A stretch of 64,000 nucleotides of DNA from NCBI GenBank assembly GCA_016703325.1, contig JADJCH010000001.1:206929-270928 (forward strand). The letters are read 5' to 3'. The translations under genes were made by a program, and so were the position numbers. Below are positions 26,438 through 35,090 of the stretch, in pieces; within the stretch, counting starts at the first letter, position 1, and each line of letters begins with the position of its first letter. Under the pieces are notes generated by a model that was not told the origin of the DNA, ran no database searches, and saw only the letters and a list, made by a program, of their open reading frames with translations. The stretch comes from Burkholderiales bacterium. GTDB taxonomy: Bacteria > Pseudomonadota > Gammaproteobacteria > Burkholderiales > Burkholderiaceae_C.

Positions 26438-28288
26438 ATGCGCCGCGCTGCCACCCACGATCTCCCCCCTTCAGCTGCCTTGGTTGGCCCGCGCAGCGAC
26501 TGGCTCACGCTGAAGCGTCTGGGCCCCTACTTCTGGCGCTACCGCTGGCGCATGGTGGCGGCGTTGGTGTTCCTGGTCGGGGCCAAGGTGGCCAACGTCA
26601 GTGTGCCGGTGCTGCTCAAGACGCTGGTGGACGAGCTGGCCATCGCGCCGGGTGACCCACGTGCGCTGCTGGTGGTGCCGCTCGGGCTGCTGCTGGCCTA
26701 TGCGGGGCTGCGTTTCTCCACCACCCTGTTCACCGAATTGCGCGAGCTGGTGTTTGCCCGCGCCACCCACGGGGCGGCCAAGCAGATCGCGCTGGAGACG
26801 TTTCAGCACCTGCATGCGCTGAGCCTGCGCTTCCATCTCGAGCGCCAGACCGGCGGCATGACCCGTGACATCGAACGGGGCACCCGGGCGCTGCAGTCGC
26901 TGGTGAGCTACTCGCTGTTCACGATCTTCCCGACGCTGGTCGAGCTGGCCCTGGTGCTGGCGCTGCTGGGCGGCAAGTTCGACTTCTGGTTCGTCGGCAT
27001 CACGCTGGCGGCACTGGTGGCCTACGGGGGCTTCACGATCGCGGTCACCGAATGGCGCACTCAGTTCCGCCGCGAGATGAACGAGCTGGACTCCAAGGCC
27101 CACACCCGGGCCGTGGATGCCTTGCTGAACTACGAGACGGTCAAGTACTTCAACAACGAGGCCTTCGAGGCCGGTCGGTACGACGAAGGGCTGGATGCCT
27201 ACCGTCGCGCACAGATCAAGTCGCAGGGCACGTTGTCGCTGCTCAACGCCGGCCAGCAGGCCATCATCGCCCTGAGCCTGGTGGCCATGCTCTGGCGCGC
27301 CACCGACGGTGTGCTGGCGCAGCGCATGACGCTCGGCGACTTCGTGATGGTCAACGCGCTGATGATCCAGCTGTACATCCCGCTGAACTTCCTCGGGGTG
27401 CTGTACCGCGAGGTCAAGCAGAGCCTGACCGACCTGGACAAGATGTTCGGCCTGCTGTCGCGCGAGCGGGAGGTGGCCGATGCGCCCGGCGCCCGTCCAC
27501 TGGAGGTGAGCGAGGCCGCGGTGCGCTTCGAGCAGGTCGACTTCGCCTACGACCCGACCGGCAAGAAGGCGCGGCAGATCCTCTTCGACGTGAGTTTCGA
27601 CATTCCCGGCGGCAAGACGGTCGCGGTGGTGGGCCCGTCCGGCTCGGGCAAGAGCACGCTGGCGAGGCTGCTGTACCGCTTCTACGATGTGGGGGCCGGC
27701 AGCATCCGCATCGACGGGCAGGATCTGCGCGGTGTCACCCAGGACAGCCTGCGCCGCGCCATCGGCATCGTGCCGCAGGACACCGTGCTGTTCAACGACA
27801 GCATCGGCTACAACATCGCCTACGGTCGACCGGGTGCCAGCCGGGAGGAGATCGAAGCCGCGGCCCGGGCCGCCCACATCCACGACTTCATCGTCGCCCA
27901 GCCGCTGGGCTACGACACGGTGGTGGGGGAGCGGGGCCTGAAGCTCTCCGGTGGCGAGAAGCAGCGCGTGGCCATCGCGCGCACGCTGCTGAAGGACCCG
28001 CCGATCCTGATCTTCGACGAGGCCACCTCCGCGCTGGACTCCGCCAACGAGCGGGCCATCCAGGCAGAGCTTCAGAGCGCTGCTCAGGGCAAGACGGCCC
28101 TGGTGATCGCACACCGGCTGTCGACCGTGGTCGATGCGCACCAGATCATCGTGCTGCAGCATGGCCGCGTGGCCGAGCGCGGCACCCATGCGCAGTTGCT
28201 GGCGCAGGAGGGGGTGTACGCCCGCATGTGGCGTCTGCAGCAGAGCCGGCCCGCCGCAGCAGTGGCCATCGAGGCGGCCGCCGACTGA
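26438..28288 (+). CDS. Atm1/HMT1-type ABC exporter, fused permease and ATPase
   Basis: 616 aa. Six membrane helices lie in residues ~30-310, and the segment NYETVKYFNNE is characteristic of the Atm1 subfamily. The ATPase domain holds Walker [10 protein letters not shown], the signature LSGGEKQRVAIART, Walker B ILIFDEATSALD and the switch His in IAHRLSTV. Bacterial Atm1 proteins export glutathione-complexed metals or sulfur species, which fits a glutathione-making cell, though the substrate here is not shown. Two AACCATTC direct repeats (26416-26423, 26426-26433) precede the ATG, which lacks a Shine-Dalgarno. Confidence 0.92.
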   Translation: MRRAATHDLPPSAALVGPRSDWLTLKRLGPYFWRYRWRMVAALVFLVGAKVANVSVPVLLKTLVDELAIAPGDPRALLVVPLGLLLAYAGLRFSTTLFTELRELVFARATHGAAKQIALETFQHLHALSLRFHLERQTGGMTRDIERGTRALQSLVSYSLFTIFPTLVELALVLALLGGKFDFWFVGITLAALVAYGGFTIAVTEWRTQFRREMNELDSKAHTRAVDALLNYETVKYFNNEAFEAGRYDEGLDAYRRAQIKSQGTLSLLNAGQQAIIALSLVAMLWRATDGVLAQRMTLGDFVMVNALMIQLYIPLNFLGVLYREVKQSLTDLDKMFGLLSREREVADAPGARPLEVSEAAVRFEQVDFAYDPTGKKARQILFDVSFDIPGGKTVAVVGPSGSGKSTLARLLYRFYDVGAGSIRIDGQDLRGVTQDSLRRAIGIVPQDTVLFNDSIGYNIAYGRPGASREEIEAAARAAHIHDFIVAQPLGYDTVVGERGLKLSGGEKQRVAIARTLLKDPPILIFDEATSALDSANERAIQAELQSAAQGKTALVIAHRLSTVVDAHQIIVLQHGRVAERGTHAQLLAQEGVYARMWRLQQSRPAAAVAIEAAAD

Positions 28289-28358
28289 AGCGCGGCTTCG
28301 AGACTTGCGGGGCCGGTTCCTCGGGTGACCCCGCAGGGTCGTCCCACGTGCCGGTCGT

Positions 28359-28364
28359 TACACT
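28359..28364 (+). promoter_or_regulatory. -10 box for a predicted leaderless LysR mRNA
   Basis: TACACT is followed by exactly 6 nt and then the GTG start at 28371, with no Shine-Dalgarno. Transcription would start at or within 1-2 nt of the start codon. Confidence 0.45.
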
Positions 28365-28370
28365 CGCCGC

Positions 28371-29342
28371 GTGGAGACCAAATGGCTCGAAGACTTCGTC
28401 AGCCTGGCCGAGACGCGCAGCTTCTCGCGTTCGGCCCAGCTGCGGCATGTGACCCAGCCGGCGTTCTCTCGCCGCATCCAGGCGCTGGAGGCCTGGGCGG
28501 GCGTGGATCTGGTGGACCGGTCGTCGTATCCCACCCGCCTGACGCCTGCCGGGCAGACCCTGCTGCCGCAGGCGCTGGAGATCCTGGGCAGCCTGCAGGC
28601 AGCGCGCAACCTGATGCGCAGCCATCAGAACGCCGGGCAGGACGTCATCGAGTTCGCGGTGCCGCATTCGCTGGCCTTCACCTTCTTCCCGCACTGGGTG
28701 ATGGAACTGCGCCAGCGCTTTGGCGCCTTCAAGAGCCGGCTGGTGGGGCTGAACGTGCACGACGCGGTGCTGCAGCTCACCGAAGGCAGCTGTGACCTGC
28801 TGCTGGCCTACCACCATCCCTCGCAGCCGCTGCAGCTCAACCCGGAGCGCTACGAGATGCTCAGCCTCGGTCACGAGACCCTGGCGCCCTATGCCAAGGC
28901 GGATTCGGAGGGGGAGCCCCTGTTTCGCCTGCCGGGCCGTGCGCACGAGCGGGTGCCCTACCTGAGTTACGCCTCGGCCGCCTACCTGGGCCGGCTGGTG
29001 GACCTGCTGCTCAAGCAGTCCAGCGAGCCGCTGTACCTGGAGCCGATCTACGAGACCGACATGGCCGAAGGCTTGAAGGCCATGGCGCTGGAGGGCCACG
29101 GTCTGGCCTTTCTGCCGGCCAGCTCGGTCAAGAAGGAGTTGCGCGCCCGCCGTCTGGTGCCGGCGGCACCTCGCCAGGCCGGCGCGCCGGCCTTCGAGGT
29201 CACCATCGAGGTGCGCCTGTACCGCGAGCGCCCCGAACAGGCGCGACAGCAGCCCAAGTCGGTGGCGCAGGCACTGTGGGGATTCCTCAGTCAGCAGCGC
29301 CTGGCGGGCGCCGCGGCGCCTGCCCCTTTGCCCACCGCATGA
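28371..29342 (+). CDS. LysR-family transcriptional regulator
   Basis: 323 aa. The N-terminal winged helix is METKWLEDFVSLAETRSFSR, then LRHVTQPAFSRRIQALEAW; a periplasmic-binding-like effector domain follows. GTG start with no Shine-Dalgarno. It sits 150 bp upstream of gltI on the same strand and is a likely activator of the glutamate/aspartate uptake operon. That role rests on position only. Confidence 0.9.
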   Translation: METKWLEDFVSLAETRSFSRSAQLRHVTQPAFSRRIQALEAWAGVDLVDRSSYPTRLTPAGQTLLPQALEILGSLQAARNLMRSHQNAGQDVIEFAVPHSLAFTFFPHWVMELRQRFGAFKSRLVGLNVHDAVLQLTEGSCDLLLAYHHPSQPLQLNPERYEMLSLGHETLAPYAKADSEGEPLFRLPGRAHERVPYLSYASAAYLGRLVDLLLKQSSEPLYLEPIYETDMAEGLKAMALEGHGLAFLPASSVKKELRARRLVPAAPRQAGAPAFEVTIEVRLYRERPEQARQQPKSVAQALWGFLSQQRLAGAAAPAPLPTA

Positions 29343-29492
29343 GCCAACAGAAGCGATGGCCCATGCGCCGTTCGCCGCTGCGACGCCACGCAGCCGGATC
29401 AGATGCCACAACGGTGCATGGCGTGAAGCTTGCCTAGAATCTTTGATCACCCCTCCCGACGTAGATCACGTCAACCTGACCCCGGAGCTCTC

Positions 29493-30386
29493 ATGAAGAA
29501 ATCACTCCTTGTGCTGTCCGTCCTGTTGGCGATGGGCGCCGGCGCCGTCCAGGCCGACACCCTCAAGAAGATGAAGGATTCCGGCGCCATCAGCCTGGGC
29601 GTGCGCGAGTCCTCGGGCCTGTCGTTCACCCTGGGCAACGGCAAGTTCGTCGGCTTCCATACCGAGATGGCCGAGCGGGTGATCGCCGACCTGCAGAAGC
29701 AGCTGGGCCTGGCCAAGCTGGAGATCAAGTACCAGCCGGTGACCTCGCAGAACCGCATCCCGCTGGTGCAGAACGGCACGGTGGATCTGGAGTGCGGCTC
29801 CACCACCAACAACGCCACGCGGCAGAAGGACGTGTCCTTCGCGATGACGACCTATGTCGAGGAAGTCCGCATCGCCGCCAAGGCCAACTCCGGCATCACC
29901 TCGATCTCGCAGCTCAACGGCAAGAAGGTGGCCACCACCACTGGCACAACCTCGGTGCAGCACCTGCGCAAACATGAGCGGGCCAACGGCGTCAACTTCG
30001 AGGAGGTGTTCGGCAAGGACCATGCCGACAGCTTCCTGCTGCTGGAGTCCGGCCGTGCCGACGCCTTCGTGATGGACGGCTCCATCCTGGCGGCCAACAT
30101 CGCCAAGTCGAAGAACCCGGCGGACTTCAAAATCGTCGGTGAAGTGCTGTCGGTCGAGCCGATCGCCTGCATGCTGCGCAAGGACGACGCAGCCTTCAAG
30201 AAGGCGGTGGACGGCAGCATCCAGGGCCTGATCAAGTCCGGCGAGATGGCCAAGCTCTACGACAAGTGGTTCATGCAGCCCATCCCGCCGGCCAACACCA
30301 AGATCGGCCTGCCGCTGTCGGAAGCCACCAAGGCCGCCTGGGCCAATCCGAACGACAAGCCGATGGAAGACTACGCCAAGAAGTAA
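29493..30386 (+). CDS. gltI: Glutamate/aspartate ABC transporter, periplasmic binding protein
   Basis: 297 aa with signal peptide MKKSLLVLSVLLAMGAGAVQ-A. The binding-protein family 3 signature is present (VDLECGSTTNNATRQKDVSF), along with the amino-acid pocket region FGKDHADSFLLLESGRADAF. It delivers acidic amino acids to GltJK. A CTAGAATC promoter word (29434-29441) lies about 50 nt upstream, and the start has GGAG. A hairpin and T-rich stretch between gltI and gltJ probably set a higher level for this soluble component. Confidence 0.93.
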   Translation: MKKSLLVLSVLLAMGAGAVQADTLKKMKDSGAISLGVRESSGLSFTLGNGKFVGFHTEMAERVIADLQKQLGLAKLEIKYQPVTSQNRIPLVQNGTVDLECGSTTNNATRQKDVSFAMTTYVEEVRIAAKANSGITSISQLNGKKVATTTGTTSVQHLRKHERANGVNFEEVFGKDHADSFLLLESGRADAFVMDGSILAANIAKSKNPADFKIVGEVLSVEPIACMLRKDDAAFKKAVDGSIQGLIKSGEMAKLYDKWFMQPIPPANTKIGLPLSEATKAAWANPNDKPMEDYAKK

Positions 30387-30433
30387 GTTTCGATGCCGCG
30401 GGTCCGCGGGCCCGGAGCTTGCAAAGGGAGAAG

Positions 30434-30467
30434 GCGCGGTGGCGTAGGCCCCGCGCTTTCTTTGTTT
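30434..30467 (+). terminator. Hairpin with T-rich tail between gltI and gltJ
   Basis: GCGCGG (30434-30439) pairs with CCGCGC (30451-30456) and is followed by TTTCTTTGTTTC. It is imperfect as a terminator and more likely attenuates, or protects the gltI mRNA 3' end, so the binding protein is made in excess. Confidence 0.5.
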
Positions 30468-30522
30468 CTGACTGGCCTCAGGGGCCGGTGGGTTCGTCCA
30501 CAACAACAACGAGGAGTTGCCC

Positions 30523-31266
30523 GTGGCAACCTGGGATTGGCAGGTGTTCTGCAAGAACACCATCGACGGTGAAGTCATGCCGCGCTGCTTCGGCGGTGGC
30601 GGCGACATCACCTACCTGGACTGGATGCTCTCGGCCTGGGGCTGGACGCTGTCGGTGGCGCTGCTGGCGCTGGCGGTGGCGCTGGGGGTGGGCTCGCTGA
30701 TGGGCATCCTGCGCACCACGCCAAGCAAGTGGCTGGTGGGCATCGGCAACGTCTGGACGGAGCTGTTTCGCAACATCCCGCTGCTGGTGCAGATTTTCCT
30801 CTGGTACCACGTGCTGCCGGCGCTCGTGCCTGTGCTCAAGGACGTGCCCTCCTTCCTCCTGGTGGTGCTGGGGCTGGGCTTCTTCACCTCGGCGCGCATC
30901 GCCGAGCAGGTGCGTGCGGGCATCGAGAGCCTGCCGCGCGGCCAGCGCCACGCCGGCCTGGCCATGGGCCTGACGCTGGCGCAGACCTACCGCTACGTGC
31001 TGCTGCCGCGGGCCTTCCGCATCGTGATCCCGCCGCTGACCAGCGAGAGCATGAACATCATCAAGAACTCCTCGGTGGCCTTTGCGGTCAGCATCGCCGA
31101 GCTGACGCAGTTCGCCATGCAGGCGCAGGAGGAGACCTCGCGCGGCATCGAGATCTACCTGGCGGTGACCGGGCTGTACTTCATCTCCGCTTTCACTGTG
31201 AACCGCATCGCTCATTTCATCGAGCAGCGCGTGCAGGTGCCGGGCATGATCGGAGGCGGGAAATGA
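30523..31266 (+). CDS. gltJ: Glutamate/aspartate ABC transporter permease
   Basis: 247 aa inner-membrane permease. Several helices begin at WTLSVALLALAVALGVGSLM. The EAA loop is present (EQVRAGIESLPRGQRHAGLA), which docks on the ATPase. The GTG at 30523 was chosen because GAGGAG precedes it at proper spacing; a TTG two codons upstream lies inside that spacer. It overlaps gltK by 4 bp (ATGA), so the two permease subunits are translationally coupled. Confidence 0.93.
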   Translation: MATWDWQVFCKNTIDGEVMPRCFGGGGDITYLDWMLSAWGWTLSVALLALAVALGVGSLMGILRTTPSKWLVGIGNVWTELFRNIPLLVQIFLWYHVLPALVPVLKDVPSFLLVVLGLGFFTSARIAEQVRAGIESLPRGQRHAGLAMGLTLAQTYRYVLLPRAFRIVIPPLTSESMNIIKNSSVAFAVSIAELTQFAMQAQEETSRGIEIYLAVTGLYFISAFTVNRIAHFIEQRVQVPGMIGGGK

Positions 31267-31928
31267 CGCTGGATTTCGCCTTCCTCACCTGGCAGGTCCT
31301 GTTCGACTTCGTCTCCAAGGGCCTGATCTTCTCGTTCCAGCTCACGCTGGTGGCGATGATCGGTGGCATCGCTCTGGGCACCGTGCTGGCGTTGATGCGC
31401 CTGTCCGGCAAGAAATGGCTGGAAGTACCGGCTGCGGCCTACGTCAACCTGCTGCGCTCGGTGCCGCTGGTGATGGTGATCCTGTGGTTCTTCCTGCTGA
31501 TCCCGCTGCTCACCGGCCGGCCGATGGGCGCGGAGCTGTCGGCCATCATCACCTTCACGGTGTTCGAGGCGGCCTACTACTCCGAGATCATGCGCGCGGG
31601 CATCCAGAGCGTGCCCAAGGGCCAGGTGCATGCCGGCTACGCGGTGGGCATGACCTATGCGCAGACCATGCAGCTGATCGTGCTGCCGCAGGCCTTCCGC
31701 AACATGCTGCCGGTGCTGCTGACGCAGACCATCATCCTGTTCCAGGACACCAGTCTGGTCTACGCGATCGGCGCCTACGACCTGCTCAAGGGCTTCGAGG
31801 TGGCGGGCAAGAACTTCAACCGGCCGATCGAGACCTACCTGGTCGCCGCGGTCGTGTACTTCGTCATCTGCTTCTCGCTGTCGATGCTGGTGCGTCGGCT
31901 GCAGAAAAAGATCCAGATCATCCGTTGA
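31263..31928 (+). CDS. gltK: Glutamate/aspartate ABC transporter permease
   Basis: 221 aa. Membrane helices include LIFSFQLTLVAMIGGIALGT, with the EAA loop SEIMRAGIQSVPKGQVHAGY and the family end MLVRRLQKKIQII. It pairs with GltJ in the inner membrane. The ATG is fused to the gltJ stop (31263-31266), and the ATPase gene starts 18 bp downstream. Confidence 0.93.
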   Translation: MTLDFAFLTWQVLFDFVSKGLIFSFQLTLVAMIGGIALGTVLALMRLSGKKWLEVPAAAYVNLLRSVPLVMVILWFFLLIPLLTGRPMGAELSAIITFTVFEAAYYSEIMRAGIQSVPKGQVHAGYAVGMTYAQTMQLIVLPQAFRNMLPVLLTQTIILFQDTSLVYAIGAYDLLKGFEVAGKNFNRPIETYLVAAVVYFVICFSLSMLVRRLQKKIQIIR

Positions 31929-31946
31929 GCTGCCGAGGATCCCCCC

Positions 31947-32681
31947 ATGATTGACATCAAGAACGTTTCCAAGTGGTACGGCAGCTTCCAGGTCCTGACC
32001 GACTGCACCACCAGCATCCAGAAGGGCGAGGTGGTGGTGGTCTGCGGCCCGTCGGGTTCGGGCAAGTCCACGCTGATCAAGACGGTCAACGCGCTGGAGC
32101 CCTTCCAGCAGGGCGACATCGTCGTCAACGGCACCAGCATCGCCGACCCGAAGACCAACCTGCCCCAGCTGCGCAGCCATGTGGGCATGGTGTTCCAGCA
32201 CTTCGAGCTGTTCCCGCACCTGAGCGTGACGGAGAACCTCACGCTGGCGCAGATCAAGGTGCTGGGCCGCAACAAGGACGACGCGCTCCAGCGCGGGCTG
32301 AAGATGCTCGACCGCGTGGGCCTGATGGCGCACAAGGACAAGTTCCCCGGCCAGCTCTCGGGCGGTCAGCAGCAGCGCGTGGCCATCGCCCGGGCGCTGA
32401 GCATGGACCCGATCGTGATGCTGTTCGACGAGCCCACCAGCGCGCTGGACCCGGAGATGGTCGGCGAGGTGCTGGACGTGATGGTGCAGCTGGCCCAGGA
32501 GGGCATGACGATGATGTGCGTGACCCACGAGATGGGTTTTGCCAGGAAGGTCAGCCACCGCGTGATCTTCATGGACGCAGGCAAGATCGTCGAGGACTGC
32601 TCCAGGGACGACTTTTTCGGCAAGCCGGAGGCGCGTTCGCCGCGGGCCAAGGATTTCCTGTCCAAGATCCTGCAGCACTGA
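31947..32681 (+). CDS. gltL: Glutamate/aspartate ABC transporter ATP-binding protein
   Basis: 244 aa. Walker A is [11 protein letters not shown], the Q-loop is [13 protein letters not shown], the signature is [14 protein letters not shown] and Walker B is [14 protein letters not shown], followed by the switch His in CVTHEMGFA. It energises the GltIJK importer. It is the last gene of the operon, followed by a GC-rich dyad element directly after the stop codon. Confidence 0.95.
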   Translation: MIDIKNVSKWYGSFQVLTDCTTSIQKGEVVVVCGPSGSGKSTLIKTVNALEPFQQGDIVVNGTSIADPKTNLPQLRSHVGMVFQHFELFPHLSVTENLTLAQIKVLGRNKDDALQRGLKMLDRVGLMAHKDKFPGQLSGGQQQRVAIARALSMDPIVMLFDEPTSALDPEMVGEVLDVMVQLAQEGMTMMCVTHEMGFARKVSHRVIFMDAGKIVEDCSRDDFFGKPEARSPRAKDFLSKILQH

Positions 32682-32710
32682 TGTCTCACCCCCGTTGCGG
32701 CTCACGCCGC

Positions 32711-32760
32711 TCCCCCCAAGGGGGCGCCACCGGTGGGCCGGCCGAGCCGGATCCGCGGTG
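32711..32760. repeat. REP-like GC-rich dyad element after gltL
   Basis: About 30 nt after the gltL stop come CCCCCCAAGGGGGCG and the palindrome CCACCGGTGG with GGCCGGCC. A related block (CCCCCGAGGGGGCGGTC) follows the amgK stop at 49818. Similar elements are common between genes in this order of bacteria, from memory rather than a search. They may aid transcript end formation. Confidence 0.4.
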
Positions 32761-32789
32761 GCTGCTGGCTGCATACAGCGTTGCGATGG

Positions 32790-32795
32790 GACAAT
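32790..32795 (+). promoter_or_regulatory. -10 box for a predicted leaderless small-gene mRNA
   Basis: GACAAT is followed by 6 nt and then ATG 32802, with no Shine-Dalgarno. The same hexamer and spacing recur before pyrC at 33406. Confidence 0.45.
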
Positions 32796-32801
32796 CGCGC
32801 C

Positions 32802-33002
32802 ATGGAACGCACCGTGACCCGTGTGAGCTTGCGTGGGCAAGGCGCCACCGATCTGGCGTACTGGCTGTCGCGCCCGATCGCTGAACGCATCGCGGCTGTC
32901 GAGTGGTTGCGTCAACAGGTTGAAGCGATGTTGCCGGAGGCCGCCGATGCTGAACAGCGACTTCAAAGAGTTTGCCGAGTTGCTCGGCGCACGCGGCGTT
33001 GA
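32802..33002 (+). CDS. Small protein partnered with a nucleotidyltransferase
   Basis: 66 aa, unnamed family. The pattern DLAYWLSRPIAERIAAVEWL followed by a C-terminal AEQRLQRVCRV is one I recognise from small proteins encoded just before DUF6036-like nucleotidyltransferases. Its last 56 bp overlap the next gene in another frame, and the conserved RLQRV segment lies in that overlap, so both frames are likely real. The pair resembles a toxin-antitoxin or minimal-nucleotidyltransferase module, but activity is not established. Predicted leaderless. Confidence 0.65.
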   Translation: MERTVTRVSLRGQGATDLAYWLSRPIAERIAAVEWLRQQVEAMLPEAADAEQRLQRVCRVARRTRR

Positions 33003-33399
33003 GCATCTGGTGGTCGGTGGCTACGCGCTGGCTGCCCACGGGCACCCGCGATACACCGGCGACATCGACTTCTGGATCCGCCCCACCCCCGACAACATCG
33101 AACGGTTGTTGCTGGCGTTGGGGGATTTCGGCTTCGGATCGCTCGGGTTGACGCGAGACGACTTCGGCAGCGACAGCGTCATCCAGCTGGGACATCCGCC
33201 ACGGCGCATCGACCTGTTGACGACGCTCGATGGCGTCGATTTCTCCGAATGCTGGCCCCGGCGCGAGGTGGTGGCGCTGGGTGGAGTGACGTTGAACATC
33301 ATCGGGCGAGGCGATTTCATCTCGAACAAGCAGGCCGTGGGCCGGCTCAAGGACCTGGCGGACATCGAGGCGATCAACTCGCCGCAGGCTGGTGGGTGA
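32947..33399 (+). CDS. DUF6036-like nucleotidyltransferase
   Basis: 150 aa. The nucleotidyltransferase signature is complete: VGGYALAAHGHPRYTGDIDF, with the GG and the Asp-x-Asp metal ligands (DID). A third acidic residue is likely in RIDLLTTL. The tail NKQAVGRLKDLADIEAI is shared with the AbiEii/MNT-like group, whose members transfer nucleotides to tRNA or protein partners in toxin-antitoxin systems. Target unknown here. The ATG at 32947 lies inside the upstream small gene; the in-frame extension further upstream is the small gene read out of frame. Confidence 0.75.
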   Translation: MLNSDFKEFAELLGARGVEHLVVGGYALAAHGHPRYTGDIDFWIRPTPDNIERLLLALGDFGFGSLGLTRDDFGSDSVIQLGHPPRRIDLLTTLDGVDFSECWPRREVVALGGVTLNIIGRGDFISNKQAVGRLKDLADIEAINSPQAGG

Positions 33400-33405
33400 C
33401 GCGGC

Positions 33406-33411
33406 GACAAT
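33406..33411 (+). promoter_or_regulatory. -10 box for a predicted leaderless pyrC mRNA
   Basis: GACAAT is followed by 6 nt and ATG 33418 without a Shine-Dalgarno, the same geometry as at 32790. Confidence 0.45.
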
Positions 33412-33417
33412 GGCCGG

Positions 33418-34476
33418 ATGAGCACCGCCGACCTCCCCATCTCTCCTGACAGCCTGACCCTCACCCGCCCCGACGACTGGCACCTGCACGTGCGCGATGG
33501 CGCCGCGATGGCGGCCGTCGTGCCGCACACCGCGCGCCAGTTCGGCCGCGCGATCATCATGCCCAATCTGCGTCCGCCGGTGACCACCGCGGCGCAGGCC
33601 GTGGAGTACCGCGCGCGCATCCAGGCCGCCGTGCCGGCCGGGCTGGACTTCCAGCCGTTGATGACGTTGTATCTCACGGACAACACACCAGCCGAGGAAG
33701 TGGCGCGGGCCAAGGCGGCGGGCGTCGTGGCCTTCAAGCTCTACCCGGCCGGTGCCACCACCAACAGCGATGCGGGTGTCACCGACATCCGCAAGTGCCA
33801 TGCGACGCTGGAAGCCATGCAGCGCGAGGGGCTGCTGTTGCTGGTGCACGGCGAGGTGACCGATCCTGCGGTGGATGTGTTCGACCGCGAGGCGGTGTTC
33901 ATCGATCAGGTGCTGATCCCGCTGCGCCGCGATTTCCCGGGCCTGAAGATCGTCTTCGAGCACATCACGACGAAGGACGCGGCCGAGTACGTCGCCGCCG
34001 CGGACGCGCAGACCGCGGCCACGATCACCGCCCACCACCTGCTCTACAACCGCAACGCCATCTTCTCCGGCGGGCTGCGGCCGCACTACTACTGCCTGCC
34101 GGTGCTCAAGCGTGAGCTGCATCGCGAGGCGCTGGTGAAGGCGGCCACCTCCGGCGTGCCGAAGTTCTTCCTCGGCACCGACAGTGCGCCGCACGCGGCG
34201 CACCTGAAGGAGCATGCCGCGGCCTGCGCCGGCTGCTATACCGCACTGCATGCGATGGAGCTGTACGCCCAGGCCTTCGAGCAGGCCGGCGCGCTGGACC
34301 GGCTGGAGGGATTCGCGTCCTTCTATGGTGCCGACTTCTACGGCCTGCCGCGCAATGCCGGCACGATCACGCTCCAGCGCGGGGCCTGGACGCTGCCCGA
34401 GTCGCTGGCCTTCGGCGACGCGCAGCTCAAGCCGTTGGGCGCTGGCGAGACGCTGAACTGGCGTTTCGTCGGTTGA
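33418..34476 (+). CDS. pyrC: Dihydroorotase (class II)
   Basis: 352 aa. The metal-binding HxH is in RPDDWHLHVRDG. The carboxylated Lys is in GVVAFKLYPAG. Further metal ligands are in LLVHGEVTD and VFEHITTKDA, and the catalytic Asp is in FLGTDSAPHAAHLKE. It closes carbamoyl-aspartate to dihydroorotate in pyrimidine synthesis. Length and motifs match the E. coli-type homodimer. It lies 18 bp after the nucleotidyltransferase gene but has its own -10 box. Confidence 0.95.
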   Translation: MSTADLPISPDSLTLTRPDDWHLHVRDGAAMAAVVPHTARQFGRAIIMPNLRPPVTTAAQAVEYRARIQAAVPAGLDFQPLMTLYLTDNTPAEEVARAKAAGVVAFKLYPAGATTNSDAGVTDIRKCHATLEAMQREGLLLLVHGEVTDPAVDVFDREAVFIDQVLIPLRRDFPGLKIVFEHITTKDAAEYVAAADAQTAATITAHHLLYNRNAIFSGGLRPHYYCLPVLKRELHREALVKAATSGVPKFFLGTDSAPHAAHLKEHAAACAGCYTALHAMELYAQAFEQAGALDRLEGFASFYGADFYGLPRNAGTITLQRGAWTLPESLAFGDAQLKPLGAGETLNWRFVG

Positions 34477-34508
34477 CGTCCGGCTGAAACTCGGCGGGTG
34501 CGGCCGGC

Positions 34509-35024
34509 TCAGCCGGCCGGGATCCGCGTCAGCAGCCCGGCCAGCCCGGCCAGCGCGTGCCGGGTGGCGGCGGCGCGAACCGTGGCTCGGTCGCCGTCGA
34601 AAAGCCGGGTTTCGCTGTGCAAGCTGCCATCGGGGAGCCGCCAACCGAACCACACCGTGCCCACTGGCTTGGTCGCAGTGCCGCCGGTCGGTCCGGCGAT
34701 GCCGGTGACCGACAGGGCCGTTGCGGTGCGGGCGCGCTCGGCAGCGCCTGCGGCCATCGCCCGGGCCACCGGCTCGCTCACGGCGCCCTGGGCCTCGATC
34801 AACGCCGCATCGACGCCGAGCAGCTCGGTCTTGGCGGCGTTGCTGTAGGTCACGAAGCCGCGTTCGAACCAATCGCTGGAGCCGGCCAGCTCGGTGCAGG
34901 CGGCGGCGATCTGCCCCCCGGTGCAGCTTTCGGCGGTGGCCAGTGTCCAGCCCCGCGAACGCAGCAGGCTGGCCAGTGCGACCAAGATGTCGTTGGCCGT
35001 TGCGGCGGGAGCCGGGAAGTTCAT
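34509..35024 (-). CDS. pncC: Nicotinamide-nucleotide amidohydrolase (CinA C-terminal domain)
   Basis: 171 aa, only the CinA C-terminal domain. It carries LATAESCTGGQIAAACTELA, GFVTYSNAAKTELLGV and SVTGIAGPTGGTATKPVGTV. It deamidates nicotinamide mononucleotide in the pyridine-nucleotide cycle. AGGAG precedes the ATG at 35024. It follows pgpA by 66 bp in the thiL-pgpA-pncC unit, a common betaproteobacterial order. Confidence 0.92.
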   Translation of the reverse strand: MNFPAPAATANDILVALASLLRSRGWTLATAESCTGGQIAAACTELAGSSDWFERGFVTYSNAAKTELLGVDAALIEAQGAVSEPVARAMAAGAAERARTATALSVTGIAGPTGGTATKPVGTVWFGWRLPDGSLHSETRLFDGDRATVRAAATRHALAGLAGLLTRIPAG

Positions 35025-35090
35025 GGCGCTGATCTCCTGGTCTGGCTGGAAAGGGATGGCGTTCGGGTGAGGTCGGCTCTGCTTGGCCTC

